The position numbers were made by a program, and so were the translations under genes. A stretch of 64,000 nucleotides of DNA from Roseateles_C aquae (GTDB lineage: Bacteria; Pseudomonadota; Gammaproteobacteria; Burkholderiales; Burkholderiaceae_C): assembly GCF_032337115.1 (NCBI RefSeq), contig NZ_JAVXZY010000001.1:930001-994000 (forward strand). The letters run 5' to 3'. This document shows, piece after piece, positions 52,478-61,554 of the stretch. Numbering within the stretch: position 1 is the stretch's first letter; every line of letters starts with the position of its first letter. The notes beneath the pieces are model-generated. The model saw only the letters and a list, made by a program, of their open reading frames with translations, was not told the origin of the DNA and searched no databases.

Positions 52478-53256
52478 GCCGCCACCAGGCGCTGCCGGGC
52501 ACTCTCGTACAGGCAGATCGCGGCAGCGCTGCCCACGTTCAGCGACTCCTCGCCGCCCGGCTGGGGAATGCCGACGGTCAAGCTGCAGCGCTGCATCAGC
52601 GCCGGCTGCACGCCCTGCCCTTCATGGCCCATCACCCAGGCGCAAGGGCTGGGCAGCGCCAGCTGATGCAACTGCGCCGCGGCATGCGAGCTGGTGGCGA
52701 CCAGCGGCACGCCCAGTGCATCAAGATCCTCCGGCGCCAGGCCTTCCACCAGCTGCAGGCCGAAATGCGCACCCATGCCGGCACGCAACACCTTTTGCGA
52801 CCACAGCGCCGCTGTGCCCTTGAGCGCCAGCACCTGGCGAAAGCCCATCGCCGCCGCGCTGCGCAGAATCGTGCCGACATTGCCGGCATCCTGCAGGCGG
52901 TCCAGCACGACGGAGTCGACGCCCGGGGTCAGGTCTTGCCTCGCCTCGTGGGCAATCTCAAAGCCCAGCTGCGCCGGCGACTCCAGGCCGCTGACCGTCT
53001 TGAACAATGCCTCGGGCACAACCAGCACCTTGGGCGCTGCGTCGGCCAGGGCTCGCAAGCCTGCATGTGCGTAAGCCTGCTCGGTGATCAGCGCCAGGCC
53101 AGGCTGGCGGCCGCGTTCCAGCGCCGCGCGGGCCAGGTGATCGCCCTCCAGCCAGACGCTACCAATCTTGCGATAGGCCGCGCCATCCTGGCTCAGCTTG
53201 CGCAGCCGCTGCAAAACCGGGTTATCACGCGAGCTGATGTGAACGATCTGGTTCAT
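52471..53256 (-). CDS. TrmH/SpoU-family RNA 2'-O-methyltransferase
   Basis: The 261-residue protein has an N-terminal substrate-binding region (ISSRDNPVLQRLRKLSQDG onward) and a SpoU knot domain. The latter has motif 1 LDRLQDAGNVGTILRSAAAMG, motif 2 WVMGHEGQGV and motif 3 IPQPGGEESLNVGSAAAICL. It uses SAM to methylate ribose in tRNA or rRNA, but the exact site cannot be assigned. The ATG overlaps the rnhB stop by 4 bases, making it the last gene of the envelope operon. Its stop overlaps the ppsR end. Confidence 0.92.
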   Translation of the reverse strand: MNQIVHISSRDNPVLQRLRKLSQDGAAYRKIGSVWLEGDHLARAALERGRQPGLALITEQAYAHAGLRALADAAPKVLVVPEALFKTVSGLESPAQLGFEIAHEARQDLTPGVDSVVLDRLQDAGNVGTILRSAAAMGFRQVLALKGTAALWSQKVLRAGMGAHFGLQLVEGLAPEDLDALGVPLVATSSHAAAQLHQLALPSPCAWVMGHEGQGVQPALMQRCSLTVGIPQPGGEESLNVGSAAAICLYESARQRLVAAQ

Positions 53257-53888
53257 GGATGCAATACCTCGCGGACCGGGCCGAAGCTGCGCCGGTGCCA
53301 GACGGTGGCGCCGTGCTGGCGCAAGGCGGCGATGTGATCGGCCGTCGGATAACCCTTGTGGGTGGCGAAGCCGTACTCGGGATGGGCCTCATGCATGGCC
53401 AGGCAGAGCCGGTCGCGATGCACCTTGGCGAGGATGGACGCCGCCGAGATCGCCTGCACCTTGGCATCGCCCTTGACGATGGCCTCGGCAGGCACCTTGA
53501 GCACCGGCAGCCGGTTGCCATCGACCAGCACCTTGGCCGGCTTCAGCCGCAGGCCTTCGACCGCCCGGCGCATCGCCAGCAGCGTCGCCTGCAGGATATT
53601 AAGCTCGTCGATCTCCTCGACCGAGGCCTCAGCGATGCAGCAGCACAGCGCCTTGGCGCGGATCTCGTCAAACAGGCGCTCACGCTTCTTCTCGGTCAGC
53701 GCCTTGGAATCGGCCAGGCCGGCAATCGGCTGCTGGTCGTCAAGGATCACCGCCGCAGCCACCACCGGGCCGGCCAGCGGGCCACGGCCGGCTTCGTCGA
53801 CGCCGGCCATCAGGCCCGGCACGTCCCAGAGCAGGCCCAGCTGTTCGGGCGCGGCCTGCTTAGGCGCCGAGGACTTGCGCGATCGCAT
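53253..53888 (-). CDS. rnhB: Ribonuclease HII
   Basis: The 211-residue enzyme cuts RNA in RNA-DNA hybrids and removes misincorporated ribonucleotides. GVDEAGRGPLAGPVVAAAV carries the first catalytic acids. LADSKALTEKKRERL, KVLVDGNRLP and AISAASILAKVHRDRLC hold the rest. ATG 53888 overlaps lpxB by 29 bases, and the preceding segment APKQAAPEQLGLL is not conserved, so a later start near MAGVDEAGRG is possible. It lies between lpxB and the methyltransferase, as usual in beta- and gammaproteobacteria. Confidence 0.94.
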   Translation of the reverse strand: MRSRKSSAPKQAAPEQLGLLWDVPGLMAGVDEAGRGPLAGPVVAAAVILDDQQPIAGLADSKALTEKKRERLFDEIRAKALCCCIAEASVEEIDELNILQATLLAMRRAVEGLRLKPAKVLVDGNRLPVLKVPAEAIVKGDAKVQAISAASILAKVHRDRLCLAMHEAHPEYGFATHKGYPTADHIAALRQHGATVWHRRSFGPVREVLHP

Positions 53889-55005
53889 CGGTGGCGCGCT
53901 GTGCGGTATTGCAGCGCAGCAGCTCATGTTGTTGACGGAAGATGGCCACGGCATGCTCGCGGCGCGCCGCATCGTCCAGCCAGGCCAGGCCTTCACGGGC
54001 CAGTGCCTCGGGCGTGCAGGCGTCCTGCAGCAGCTCGGGCACGACGAAGTCTTCGGCCAGCACATTGGGCAGCCCTACCCAAGGCTGCAAGCGCTTGGTG
54101 CGAATGCGCCGCCAGTTCAGCCAGTGCATCCGGTAGGCAATCACCATCGGCCGCTTGAAGAGCGCCGCCTCCAAGGTCGCCGTGCCGCTGGCGACCAGCG
54201 TGATGTCACAGGCCGCCAGCGCTTCGTGCGAGCGCCCGTCCAGCACCTCCAGACGCAGGCCCTGCGCGTGACGCTGCAGCAGCGGCGCCATCAGCTCACG
54301 CATGCCGGGCGCCACCGGCATGATGAAACGCAGCTCGGGGCGCTGCCGCTGCATCAGCTGCGCCGCACGCAGCAGCGGTTCAGCGATGTAGCGGATCTCG
54401 CTCCTACGGCTGCCTGGCAACAGGGCCACCACGGTGTCGGTCTCAGAGAGGCTCAGCGCCGCGCGGCAAGCTGAGCGCGGCGGCTCCATCGGGATTACAT
54501 CGGCCAGCGGATGGCCGACATAGCTGGCCGCAATGCCGGCCTTGTGCAACAGCGCCGGCTCGAAGGGAAACAGGCAGAGCACATGGTCGACCGAGCGGCG
54601 GATCTTCTCGACGCGCTCGGCCCGCCAGGCCCAGATCGAGGGGCAGACGAAATGGATGCTCTTGATGCCGGCCGCCTTCAACTTGGCTTCGAGCGCGAAA
54701 TTGAAATCCGGTGCGTCGATGCCAATGAAGGCCTGCGGTGCCTCGGCCAGCAGCCGTTCACCGAGCTGCTTGCGTATGCCCAGGATCTCGCGCAGATGGA
54801 GCAAGGCATCGACATAGCCGAACACCGACAGCTTGTGGTGCGGCCACCAGGCCTTGAAGCCCTGGGCCGCCATCTTGGGGCCGCCGATGCCATCGGCCTG
54901 CAGCTCGGGCCAGCGCTGGCGCAAGCCGGCCAGCAGCAAGCCGCCAAGCAGGTCCCCGGAGGCCTCGCCGGCCACCAGGCTGAAGCGAGGCGCGGATACG
55001 GACAT
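53860..55005 (-). CDS. lpxB: Lipid-A-disaccharide synthase
   Basis: The 381-residue GT-B glycosyltransferase joins UDP-diacylglucosamine and lipid X to make the lipid A disaccharide at the inner membrane. It shows LVAGEASGDLLGGLLLAGLR at the start, then GIDAPDFNF, CPSIWAWRAERVEKI, ALLPGSRRSEIRYI and VASGTATLEAALFKRPMVIA. It lies 6 bp after lpxA, followed by rnhB. Confidence 0.97.
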   Translation of the reverse strand: MSVSAPRFSLVAGEASGDLLGGLLLAGLRQRWPELQADGIGGPKMAAQGFKAWWPHHKLSVFGYVDALLHLREILGIRKQLGERLLAEAPQAFIGIDAPDFNFALEAKLKAAGIKSIHFVCPSIWAWRAERVEKIRRSVDHVLCLFPFEPALLHKAGIAASYVGHPLADVIPMEPPRSACRAALSLSETDTVVALLPGSRRSEIRYIAEPLLRAAQLMQRQRPELRFIMPVAPGMRELMAPLLQRHAQGLRLEVLDGRSHEALAACDITLVASGTATLEAALFKRPMVIAYRMHWLNWRRIRTKRLQPWVGLPNVLAEDFVVPELLQDACTPEALAREGLAWLDDAARREHAVAIFRQQHELLRCNTAQRATDAIAQVLGA

Positions 55006-55011
55006 GGCGTG

Positions 55012-55800
55012 TTAGCGAATGATGCCGCGCGTGGCGGTATTGAGGAAGTCGATCATCAGCTGAATGGTGTCCTTCGCCTCGGCCAGCGTGGCCTGCAGGG
55101 CGATCATTTCCATCTTGGCCTGATCGACGGTCAGGCTCTTGCGGTAGAGCAGCCGGTACATCTGCTTGACGGCATTGAGCTGCTCGGGCGTGAAGCCGCG
55201 GCGCTTCAGGCCTTCGAGATTGAAGCTGCGCGCCTCGGCGGTATTGCCGCTGGCCATGATGAAGGGCGGCAGATCCTGGAACAGGATGGAGCCCATGCCG
55301 GTCATGCTGTGCGCGCCGATATGAACAAACTGGTGCACCGCCGTGTAGGCGCCAAGGATGGCGAAGTCGCCGACGTGGACATGCCCGGCAATCTGTGCGT
55401 TATTGGCGAAGATGGTCTTGCTGCCGACCACGCAGTCGTGGGCCAGATGCACATAGGCCATCAGCCAGTTGTCATCACCAAGCCGGGTCACGCCTTCATC
55501 TTGCGCGGTGCCGCGGTTCATGGTGCAGAACTCGCGCACCATATTGCGGTCGCCGATGATGAGCTGGGTCGGCTCACCGGCGTATTTCTTGTCCTGCGGC
55601 GCCGCGCCGATGGAGCTGAACTGGTAGAACTGGTTGTCGCGGCCAATCGTCGTCGGCCCTTCGATCACGCAGTGCGGGCCGATCTTGGTACCCGCGCCAA
55701 TCTTCACGCCGGCACCGATCACGCTGTAGGCGCCGACCTCGACCGTGCTGTCGAGCTCAGCGCCGGCATCGATGACGGCGGTGGGATGGATCTTGCTCAT
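55012..55800 (-). CDS. lpxA: UDP-N-acetylglucosamine acyltransferase
   Basis: The 262-residue left-handed beta-helix enzyme adds the first 3-hydroxyacyl chain in lipid A synthesis. It starts MSKIHPTAVIDAGAELDSTV, with repeated hexapeptides and the catalytic His in YVHLAHDCVVG. GDFAILGAYTAVHQFVHIG is typical. The C-terminal helices are complete. It is 40 bp after fabZ in the leftward operon. Confidence 0.97.
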   Translation of the reverse strand: MSKIHPTAVIDAGAELDSTVEVGAYSVIGAGVKIGAGTKIGPHCVIEGPTTIGRDNQFYQFSSIGAAPQDKKYAGEPTQLIIGDRNMVREFCTMNRGTAQDEGVTRLGDDNWLMAYVHLAHDCVVGSKTIFANNAQIAGHVHVGDFAILGAYTAVHQFVHIGAHSMTGMGSILFQDLPPFIMASGNTAEARSFNLEGLKRRGFTPEQLNAVKQMYRLLYRKSLTVDQAKMEMIALQATLAEAKDTIQLMIDFLNTATRGIIR

Positions 55801-55840
55801 GGCCGAACAACCTTCTGCGCTAGAACTGCCGGGCAGCGAC

Positions 55841-56290
55841 TCAGGCCTCGATGCGACGCATCGTGCACATCAACTCGGCCTCGCAGGCGACTTCATCGCC
55901 CACATAGACCTTGCCGGTGTACTTGAAGATCGAGGCCTTGGCGCGATCCAGCGTCACGTCCAGGATCAGCTGGTCGCCGGGCTCGACCGGGCGCTTGAAG
56001 CGCGCGCCATCGATGCCGGCGAAATAGCACACCGTCTTGTCGTCGAGCTCAGTGTCCAGGCTGACCAGGGTCAGCACGGTAGCGGCCTGTGCCATCGCCT
56101 CAAGCATCAACACGCCCGGCATCACCGGGCGGTGCGGGAAGTGGCCCATGAAATAGGGCTCGTTGATGGACACGTTCTTCAGCGCGCGGATGCGCTTGCC
56201 CTTTTCGATCTCCAGCACACGATCCACCAGCAGGATCGGATAGCGATGGGGGATCTTCTTCAGGATTTGATGGATGTCCATGGTGCTCAT
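55841..56290 (-). CDS. fabZ: 3-hydroxyacyl-ACP dehydratase FabZ
   Basis: The 149-residue hot-dog-fold enzyme dehydrates 3-hydroxyacyl-ACP in fatty-acid elongation and sets the balance with lipid A, which uses the same substrate. It has IPHRYPILLVDRVL, the catalytic HFPHRPVMPGVLMLEAMAQ, and YFAGIDGARFKRPVEPGDQL. Its ATG overlaps the lpxD stop by 3 bases (56287-56290). The adjacency to lpxD and lpxA is conserved in most Gram-negatives. Confidence 0.97.
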   Translation of the reverse strand: MSTMDIHQILKKIPHRYPILLVDRVLEIEKGKRIRALKNVSINEPYFMGHFPHRPVMPGVLMLEAMAQAATVLTLVSLDTELDDKTVCYFAGIDGARFKRPVEPGDQLILDVTLDRAKASIFKYTGKVYVGDEVACEAELMCTMRRIEA

Positions 56291-57330
56291 GTTTTCTTTT
56301 CCAGCGTGCGGATGCGGTCGCGCAGCGCATGCAACTGTCTCAAGGTGGCGGCGTTCTTTTCCCAGCTGGCATTGTCGTCGAAGGGGAAGACGCCGCTGTA
56401 CTGGCCCGGCTTCGTGATCGAGCGGCTGACCACGGTGGCGGCCGACACATGCACATGGTCGGCCAGGCTCAAATGCCCCAGCACGATGGCACCGCCACCG
56501 ACGGTGCAGTGGGCGCCGATGCGGGCACTGCCGGCCACGCCGGCACAGCCGGCCATCGCGGTGTGGGCGCCAACGTGCACGTTGTGGCCGATCTGCACCA
56601 GGTTGTCGAGCTTGACGCCGTCTTCCAGCACCGTGTCGCCCAAGGCGCCCCGGTCGATACAGCTGTTCGCGCCGATTTCGACCTCATCACCGATGCGGAC
56701 CGCACCCAGCTGCTCGATCTTTTCCCAACGCCCCTGGCTCAGCGCAAAGCCAAAGCCATCGGCGCCTATCACGACGCCGCTGTGCACGATGCAGCGCGCG
56801 CCGATGCTGCACTCGAAGCCCAGCGTTACACGCGGCGCCAGGCGGCTGCCCGCGCCAATCTCAGCCTCGCGCTCGATCACGCTGTTGGCACCGATGCGAA
56901 CGCCGGGCCCAATGCGCACGCCGGCCTCAACAACCACGCCGGGGCCGATATCGACGCCCTCACCGATCACGGCCGATGCGTCGATATGAGCGCTCGGATG
57001 GATGCGCGCCGCGAGCTGCGGTCGCAGATGGCGCGCCCACCACTGCGTCAGGCGCGCGAAGTAGAGATAGGGATCGGGGGTGACGATGCAGGCAGCGCCA
57101 GCTACACGGGCCGCGGCCGCCTCGGCCAGCGCGGGGGCCACGATGACACAGCCAGCGCGCGTGCTGGCCAACTGCGGCTGATAGCGCGGATTGGCCAGAA
57201 AGGAGATGGTCTGGGCGTCCGCCTCTTCCAGGCTGCCAATGCGCGTGATGAGCAAGTTGGCTTCACCAACAAGATCGCCGCCCAAGGCGGCGATCAGTTC
57301 AGCCAGCGTGATGCGGACTTCTGTCTTCAA
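56287..57330 (-). CDS. lpxD: UDP-3-O-(3-hydroxyacyl)glucosamine N-acyltransferase
   Basis: The 347-residue beta-helix enzyme adds the second acyl chain in lipid A synthesis. It has the N-terminal uridine-binding domain (LAELIAALGGDLVGEANLLI), then hexapeptide repeats and the active-site histidine region LVQIGHNVHVGAHTAM. YSGVFPFDDNASWEKNAATL lies near the end. The start is TTG at 57330. No ATG or GTG nearby would keep the conserved N-terminus. It lies 4 bp after ompH, so it probably relies on translational coupling. Confidence 0.95.
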   Translation of the reverse strand: MKTEVRITLAELIAALGGDLVGEANLLITRIGSLEEADAQTISFLANPRYQPQLASTRAGCVIVAPALAEAAAARVAGAACIVTPDPYLYFARLTQWWARHLRPQLAARIHPSAHIDASAVIGEGVDIGPGVVVEAGVRIGPGVRIGANSVIEREAEIGAGSRLAPRVTLGFECSIGARCIVHSGVVIGADGFGFALSQGRWEKIEQLGAVRIGDEVEIGANSCIDRGALGDTVLEDGVKLDNLVQIGHNVHVGAHTAMAGCAGVAGSARIGAHCTVGGGAIVLGHLSLADHVHVSAATVVSRSITKPGQYSGVFPFDDNASWEKNAATLRQLHALRDRIRTLEKKT

Positions 57331-57334
57331 TCAA

Positions 57335-57844
57335 TCACTTCTGCGCGTTGAGCGCATCGATCACCTTCTTGGTGATGTCCACGCGGTTGCTGGCGTGCAG
57401 TGCGTCTTGCACGATCAGATCGTACTTCTCGGTCTCGAAGATCTGCTTGACAACGCGGTTGGCCTTGTCGACCAGACCCTGCATCTCTTCGCTCTTGCGC
57501 TGCTGCAGGTCTTCTTGCCATTCGCGGCGCTTGCGCTGCAGATCGCGATCCTGCTCGACCAGATCGCGCTCACGGCGATTGCGCTCGGCCTCGGCCAGCA
57601 TCGGCGCATCCTTCTGCAGCTTGTCGGCGGCGCCACGCAGCTTGTTCTCCAATTCCTTCAGATCCTTCTCGCGCTTGCCGAATTCGGCTTCCAGCTTGAT
57701 CTGGGCCGATTTGGCAAGGTTGGTTTCGCGCAGGATCCGCTCGGTGCTGACGTAGCCAATCTTCAGTTCTTGTGCGTGTGCAGTGATGGCCGAGGCGGCC
57801 AGCAAGGCAGCCGCGGCCACCGTCTTCAACAGCTTGCTCTTCAT
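57335..57844 (-). CDS. ompH: Periplasmic chaperone, OmpH/Skp family
   Basis: The 169-residue protein has a cleavable signal peptide (MKSKLLKTVAAAALLAASAI, cut after AHA near residue 23). A mature part follows that is almost entirely coiled coil (LRETNLAKSAQIKLEAEFGK to VDKANRVV) with a beta segment at the end. Skp trimers hold unfolded outer-membrane proteins. It lies directly after bamA (the ATG overlaps the bamA stop by one base) and before lpxD, the standard arrangement. Confidence 0.93.
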   Translation of the reverse strand: MKSKLLKTVAAAALLAASAITAHAQELKIGYVSTERILRETNLAKSAQIKLEAEFGKREKDLKELENKLRGAADKLQKDAPMLAEAERNRRERDLVEQDRDLQRKRREWQEDLQQRKSEEMQGLVDKANRVVKQIFETEKYDLIVQDALHASNRVDITKKVIDALNAQK

Positions 57845-60171
57845 CAGAATGCAGTCCCGATCTGGAATTGGAATTTTTCGATTCTATCCGTCCGCTGTTT
57901 GCGAATCGGCGTGCCATAGCTCAGCTTCAACGGCCCCATCGGCGACAGCCAGCTGATACCGATGCCTGCAGACACGCGCATGGTGTCCCAACTGACCCTT
58001 TCGGTGTTGGCAGCCGTGCGCTGGGTCGACCACACATTGCCCGCGTCAACGAAGCCAAACAGGCGGAAGCTCTTGTCGTTGCCTGCACCGGGCACCGGCA
58101 CATACAACTCGGCATTGGTATTGAATTTCACGTTGCCGCCACTGTAGGAACCAGTGACGTCCACCGGCCCCAGCGAGCCCTGCTCGAACACCCGCACCGA
58201 GCCCAAACCGCCCGCATAGAAGTTCTTGAACACTGGGTAAGGCCGGCCCCCGAGTCCATAACCCAAGCCCAGTTCAGCATTCAAGCCCACGGTGAACTTG
58301 CGACCCAGCGGAATGTACTGCTGATGTTGCAAATTCAGCCTGGCGTATTGCGCCTCGCCGGCCGGACTCAGCTCCATATAGACCTTTTGCAGGCGCCCGG
58401 CGCTGGGCGAGATGACGCTGTCACGCGCATCGTTCTGCCACCCGATAGTCAACGGATACGCTGCACTGCGAGCGCCAAACTGTTTGGCGAACTCGAAATA
58501 CGCATTGGGCACGCCGGTCGAGTTCGTGATCTTGGTCAGCTCGTAACCGATACCGAAGAACACGGTGTCGAGTTCGCTGAAGGGCACGCCGAAACGGAGC
58601 GAGCCCCCATACGAGGCAAACTCATAGACCTCGCCCAAGCTGTTCAGCGGTTTGCTGGTCCGGTAGAACACGTCGACCGCGCGTGACACGCCATCGACGG
58701 TGAAATAGGGATCGACAGTACTCACCGACAGCGCACGGCCGGTGCTGGCCGTATTCACTTCCAAGCCCAGATAGTTGCCCGAACCGAAGACGTTGTCCTG
58801 ACGGATCGCGCCCTGGAAGGAGAGCTTCTGCGCACTCGAGTAGCCCGCCCCCACAGACACATTGCCGGTCGGGCGCTCGGTCACCGTCAAGGTCACGTCG
58901 ACCTGATCAGGCGCGCCAGCAACTTCGCTGGTGTCGATGGTCACATCCTTGAAGTAGCCCAGGCGCTCGACGCGATCACGCGAGGCCTTGATCCGCTGGC
59001 CGTCGTACCAGGCCGATTCAAACTGACGGAACTCGCGACGAATGACTTCATCGCGAGTCTTGGTGTTACCCGAGACCAGCACCCGGCGCACATAGACGCG
59101 ACGCGCCGGATCAGCAGTAAAGACCACCACAACCTGACCCGTGGCTTTGTCGACTTCGGTGCGGCTGTCCACACGCGCAAAGGCGTAGCCGAAGGTGCCG
59201 TAGTAGTCGGAGAAAGCGCGCGTGGTGGCCGCCACAGCGTCACCGCGATACGCATCGCCTGGGCGTACCACGATCAGACGCTTGAACTCTTCCTCGCGAC
59301 CGAGGAACTCCCCCTCGAGCCGCACGCCGGACACCGTGTAGGGCTGGCCCTCCTTGATGGTGACCGCAATGCTGATGCTTTGCTTGTCCGGCGAAATCGT
59401 CACCTGCGTCGACTCGACCGAGAACTCCAGGTAGCCGCGGTTCAGGTAATACGAACGAAGCGTCTCTAGATCAGCATTGAGCTTGGTACGCGAGTAGCGG
59501 TCGGTCTTGGTGTACCAGGTCAGCCACCCCGACGTGGTCTGCTCCAGTTGGCCCAGCAACGTGCTCTCCGAGAAGGCCTTGCTACCGTTGATCCGAATAT
59601 CGGCAATCTTGGCCGGTTCACCTTCAGTGACGGCAAAGCTGACGTTGACACGGTTGCGCTCCAGCGGGGTGATCGTCGTCGTGACCTCGGCGCCGTAGAG
59701 GCTGCGCGTCAGGTACTGCCGCTTCAACTCCTGCTCGGCGCGATCGGCCAGCGCCTTGTCAAAGGGCTTGCCTTCGCCGATGCCGACTTCCTTCAGCGAT
59801 TTGGTCAGCGCTTCGGTATCGAACTCCTTCAAGCCGATGAAGCTGACGTTGGCGATGATGGGTCGCTCTTCGATGACGACAACGACGTCGTTGCCATCGA
59901 TATTGATGCGCACGTCCTTGAACAGGCCGGTGGCGAACAGGGCACGCAGGGCGGCCGCGCCCTTGTCGTCGTTGTAGGTGTCGCCAACGCGGAAGGGCAG
60001 GCTCGCGAACACCGTGCCGGGGTCGGTGCGCTGCACGCCCTCAACCCGGATGTCCTTCAGCACAAAGGGCTCAACCGCCCAAGCGGCGCCCGAGTGCAGG
60101 GCGGCGATCAGCGCCAAGGACATCAATGAGGGGCGCAGAGGCGATCGCTGGGGCAACTTAGGCAAGTACAT
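57844..60171 (-). CDS. bamA: Outer-membrane protein assembly factor BamA
   Basis: The 775-residue Omp85 protein is the core of the BAM complex. After a signal peptide (about residues 1-32) come five POTRA domains (PFVLKDIRVEGVQRTDPGTV to about 420) and a C-terminal 16-strand beta-barrel. The barrel includes VGAGYSSAQKLSFQGAIRQD and the final KFQFQIGTAF with its terminal Phe. The VRF-type lid motif region is in GGLGSVRVFEQGSLGPVD. The order rseP-bamA-ompH is conserved. Confidence 0.97.
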   Translation of the reverse strand: MYLPKLPQRSPLRPSLMSLALIAALHSGAAWAVEPFVLKDIRVEGVQRTDPGTVFASLPFRVGDTYNDDKGAAALRALFATGLFKDVRINIDGNDVVVVIEERPIIANVSFIGLKEFDTEALTKSLKEVGIGEGKPFDKALADRAEQELKRQYLTRSLYGAEVTTTITPLERNRVNVSFAVTEGEPAKIADIRINGSKAFSESTLLGQLEQTTSGWLTWYTKTDRYSRTKLNADLETLRSYYLNRGYLEFSVESTQVTISPDKQSISIAVTIKEGQPYTVSGVRLEGEFLGREEEFKRLIVVRPGDAYRGDAVAATTRAFSDYYGTFGYAFARVDSRTEVDKATGQVVVVFTADPARRVYVRRVLVSGNTKTRDEVIRREFRQFESAWYDGQRIKASRDRVERLGYFKDVTIDTSEVAGAPDQVDVTLTVTERPTGNVSVGAGYSSAQKLSFQGAIRQDNVFGSGNYLGLEVNTASTGRALSVSTVDPYFTVDGVSRAVDVFYRTSKPLNSLGEVYEFASYGGSLRFGVPFSELDTVFFGIGYELTKITNSTGVPNAYFEFAKQFGARSAAYPLTIGWQNDARDSVISPSAGRLQKVYMELSPAGEAQYARLNLQHQQYIPLGRKFTVGLNAELGLGYGLGGRPYPVFKNFYAGGLGSVRVFEQGSLGPVDVTGSYSGGNVKFNTNAELYVPVPGAGNDKSFRLFGFVDAGNVWSTQRTAANTERVSWDTMRVSAGIGISWLSPMGPLKLSYGTPIRKQRTDRIEKFQFQIGTAF

Positions 60172-60183
60172 GCAGAAATGGAT

Positions 60184-61554
60184 TCAGTGCAGACCCAGCA
60201 GGCGGGTCATGTCGTTGGAAAGGGCCAAAGCCATCATCAGCAGCATCACGAAGGCGCCAGCGCGCTGGAGCTGCTTGAGCCACCACTCGGATACGGGGCG
60301 ACCGCTCAAACCCTCGAAAAGATAATACATCAGGTGTCCACCATCGAGCATTGGCAATGGCAGCAGGTTCAGCACCGCCAAGCTGACGCTGACCAGGCCG
60401 AGGAAATTCAGGAAAGCCACCAGGCCCAGACTGGCCGACTGCCCAGCATAGTCGGCAATCGTGAGCGGGCCGCTCAGATTCTTCAGCGAAGCTTCACCTG
60501 TGAGCATGCGGCCAAACAGGCGCAGGGTCATGCTGGCCACGTCAAAGCTGCGACGTGCGCCCTTGGTCAGACCATCTAACAAGCCCTCTCGCACCAGCAC
60601 CATCTGTGGGCGACTACCGACCAGGGCTTCGATGCGGGCCAGCCTCTGCCCGCCGTCTTCGACCAGGCGCGGGCGCACTTCGAGGCTCAGCACCTGGCCA
60701 GCACGAGACACGGTCCATTGCATGGGCAGCGCTTCACCGTCGCGGACAGCACGGCGAATCTGTTCTCGCAAGCTGGCGGCATCCTGGGTGGCAATACCGT
60801 CCACCGACAGCACGCGGTCGCCTTCGCGCAGACCGGCTTGCTCGCCGGCCCCACCCGGCGTCAAACGGCCCAAGACCGGCTCGCTGAAGGCCGCGCCCAG
60901 GCCCAGTTTGCGCAGCGCCTGGGCATCGAGCTCACGGCTGGCCAGCTGATCCAGCGGCAGCACGATCTCGCGCCGACCATGGCCGGCCGTGTCGCTGAGC
61001 AGCAGATGCAGTGCTCGCCCTTCGGTGATGGCCTGAGTCAGTTGCCAGTGCAGATCGGGCAAGGCCTGAATTTCGGTCCAAGTCTGACCGTCCAGCGAGC
61101 TCGCCTGCACGCGGTCACCGACGCGCATGCCGGCCACTTCTGCGATGCCACCTGCGGCCGGGGCACCCAGCACCGGCTGCGCCTGTTCCTGGCCCAGCCA
61201 GGCGACAGCACTGAACATCGCCACGGCCAGCAAGAGGTTGGCGATCGGGCCGGCCGCCACGACAGCAGCACGCTGCCACAGCGGCTTGTTGTTGAAGGCC
61301 TGGCCGCGCATGTCCGCCGGCACCGGCGCCTCGCGCTCATCCAGCATGCGCACATAGCCCCCCAGGGGCAGCATGGACAGCGTGAATTCGGTGGCGTCCG
61401 GATGCGCCTGGCGGCGCCAGATCACGCGGCCAAAGCCCACCGAAAAACGCAGCACCTTGACGCCACAAGCCCGCGCCACACGGTAATGCCCGTACTCGTG
61501 CACGACGATCAGAATCGCCAGCGCAAGCAAAAAGGCCGGCACCGACATCATCAT
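60184..61554 (-). CDS. rseP: RIP metalloprotease RseP (site-2 protease)
   Basis: The 456-residue inner-membrane zinc protease has HEYGH in the first transmembrane helix (VVHEYGHYRVARACG), two periplasmic PDZ domains (about 115-310), and the third metal ligand in NLLPLPMLDGGHLMYYLFEG. It cleaves anti-sigma factors such as RseA and clears signal peptides. The stop codon is followed after 12 bp by bamA. The start overlaps dxr by 4 bases. Expression of this block is therefore linked to envelope stress. Confidence 0.96.
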   Translation of the reverse strand: MMMSVPAFLLALAILIVVHEYGHYRVARACGVKVLRFSVGFGRVIWRRQAHPDATEFTLSMLPLGGYVRMLDEREAPVPADMRGQAFNNKPLWQRAAVVAAGPIANLLLAVAMFSAVAWLGQEQAQPVLGAPAAGGIAEVAGMRVGDRVQASSLDGQTWTEIQALPDLHWQLTQAITEGRALHLLLSDTAGHGRREIVLPLDQLASRELDAQALRKLGLGAAFSEPVLGRLTPGGAGEQAGLREGDRVLSVDGIATQDAASLREQIRRAVRDGEALPMQWTVSRAGQVLSLEVRPRLVEDGGQRLARIEALVGSRPQMVLVREGLLDGLTKGARRSFDVASMTLRLFGRMLTGEASLKNLSGPLTIADYAGQSASLGLVAFLNFLGLVSVSLAVLNLLPLPMLDGGHLMYYLFEGLSGRPVSEWWLKQLQRAGAFVMLLMMALALSNDMTRLLGLH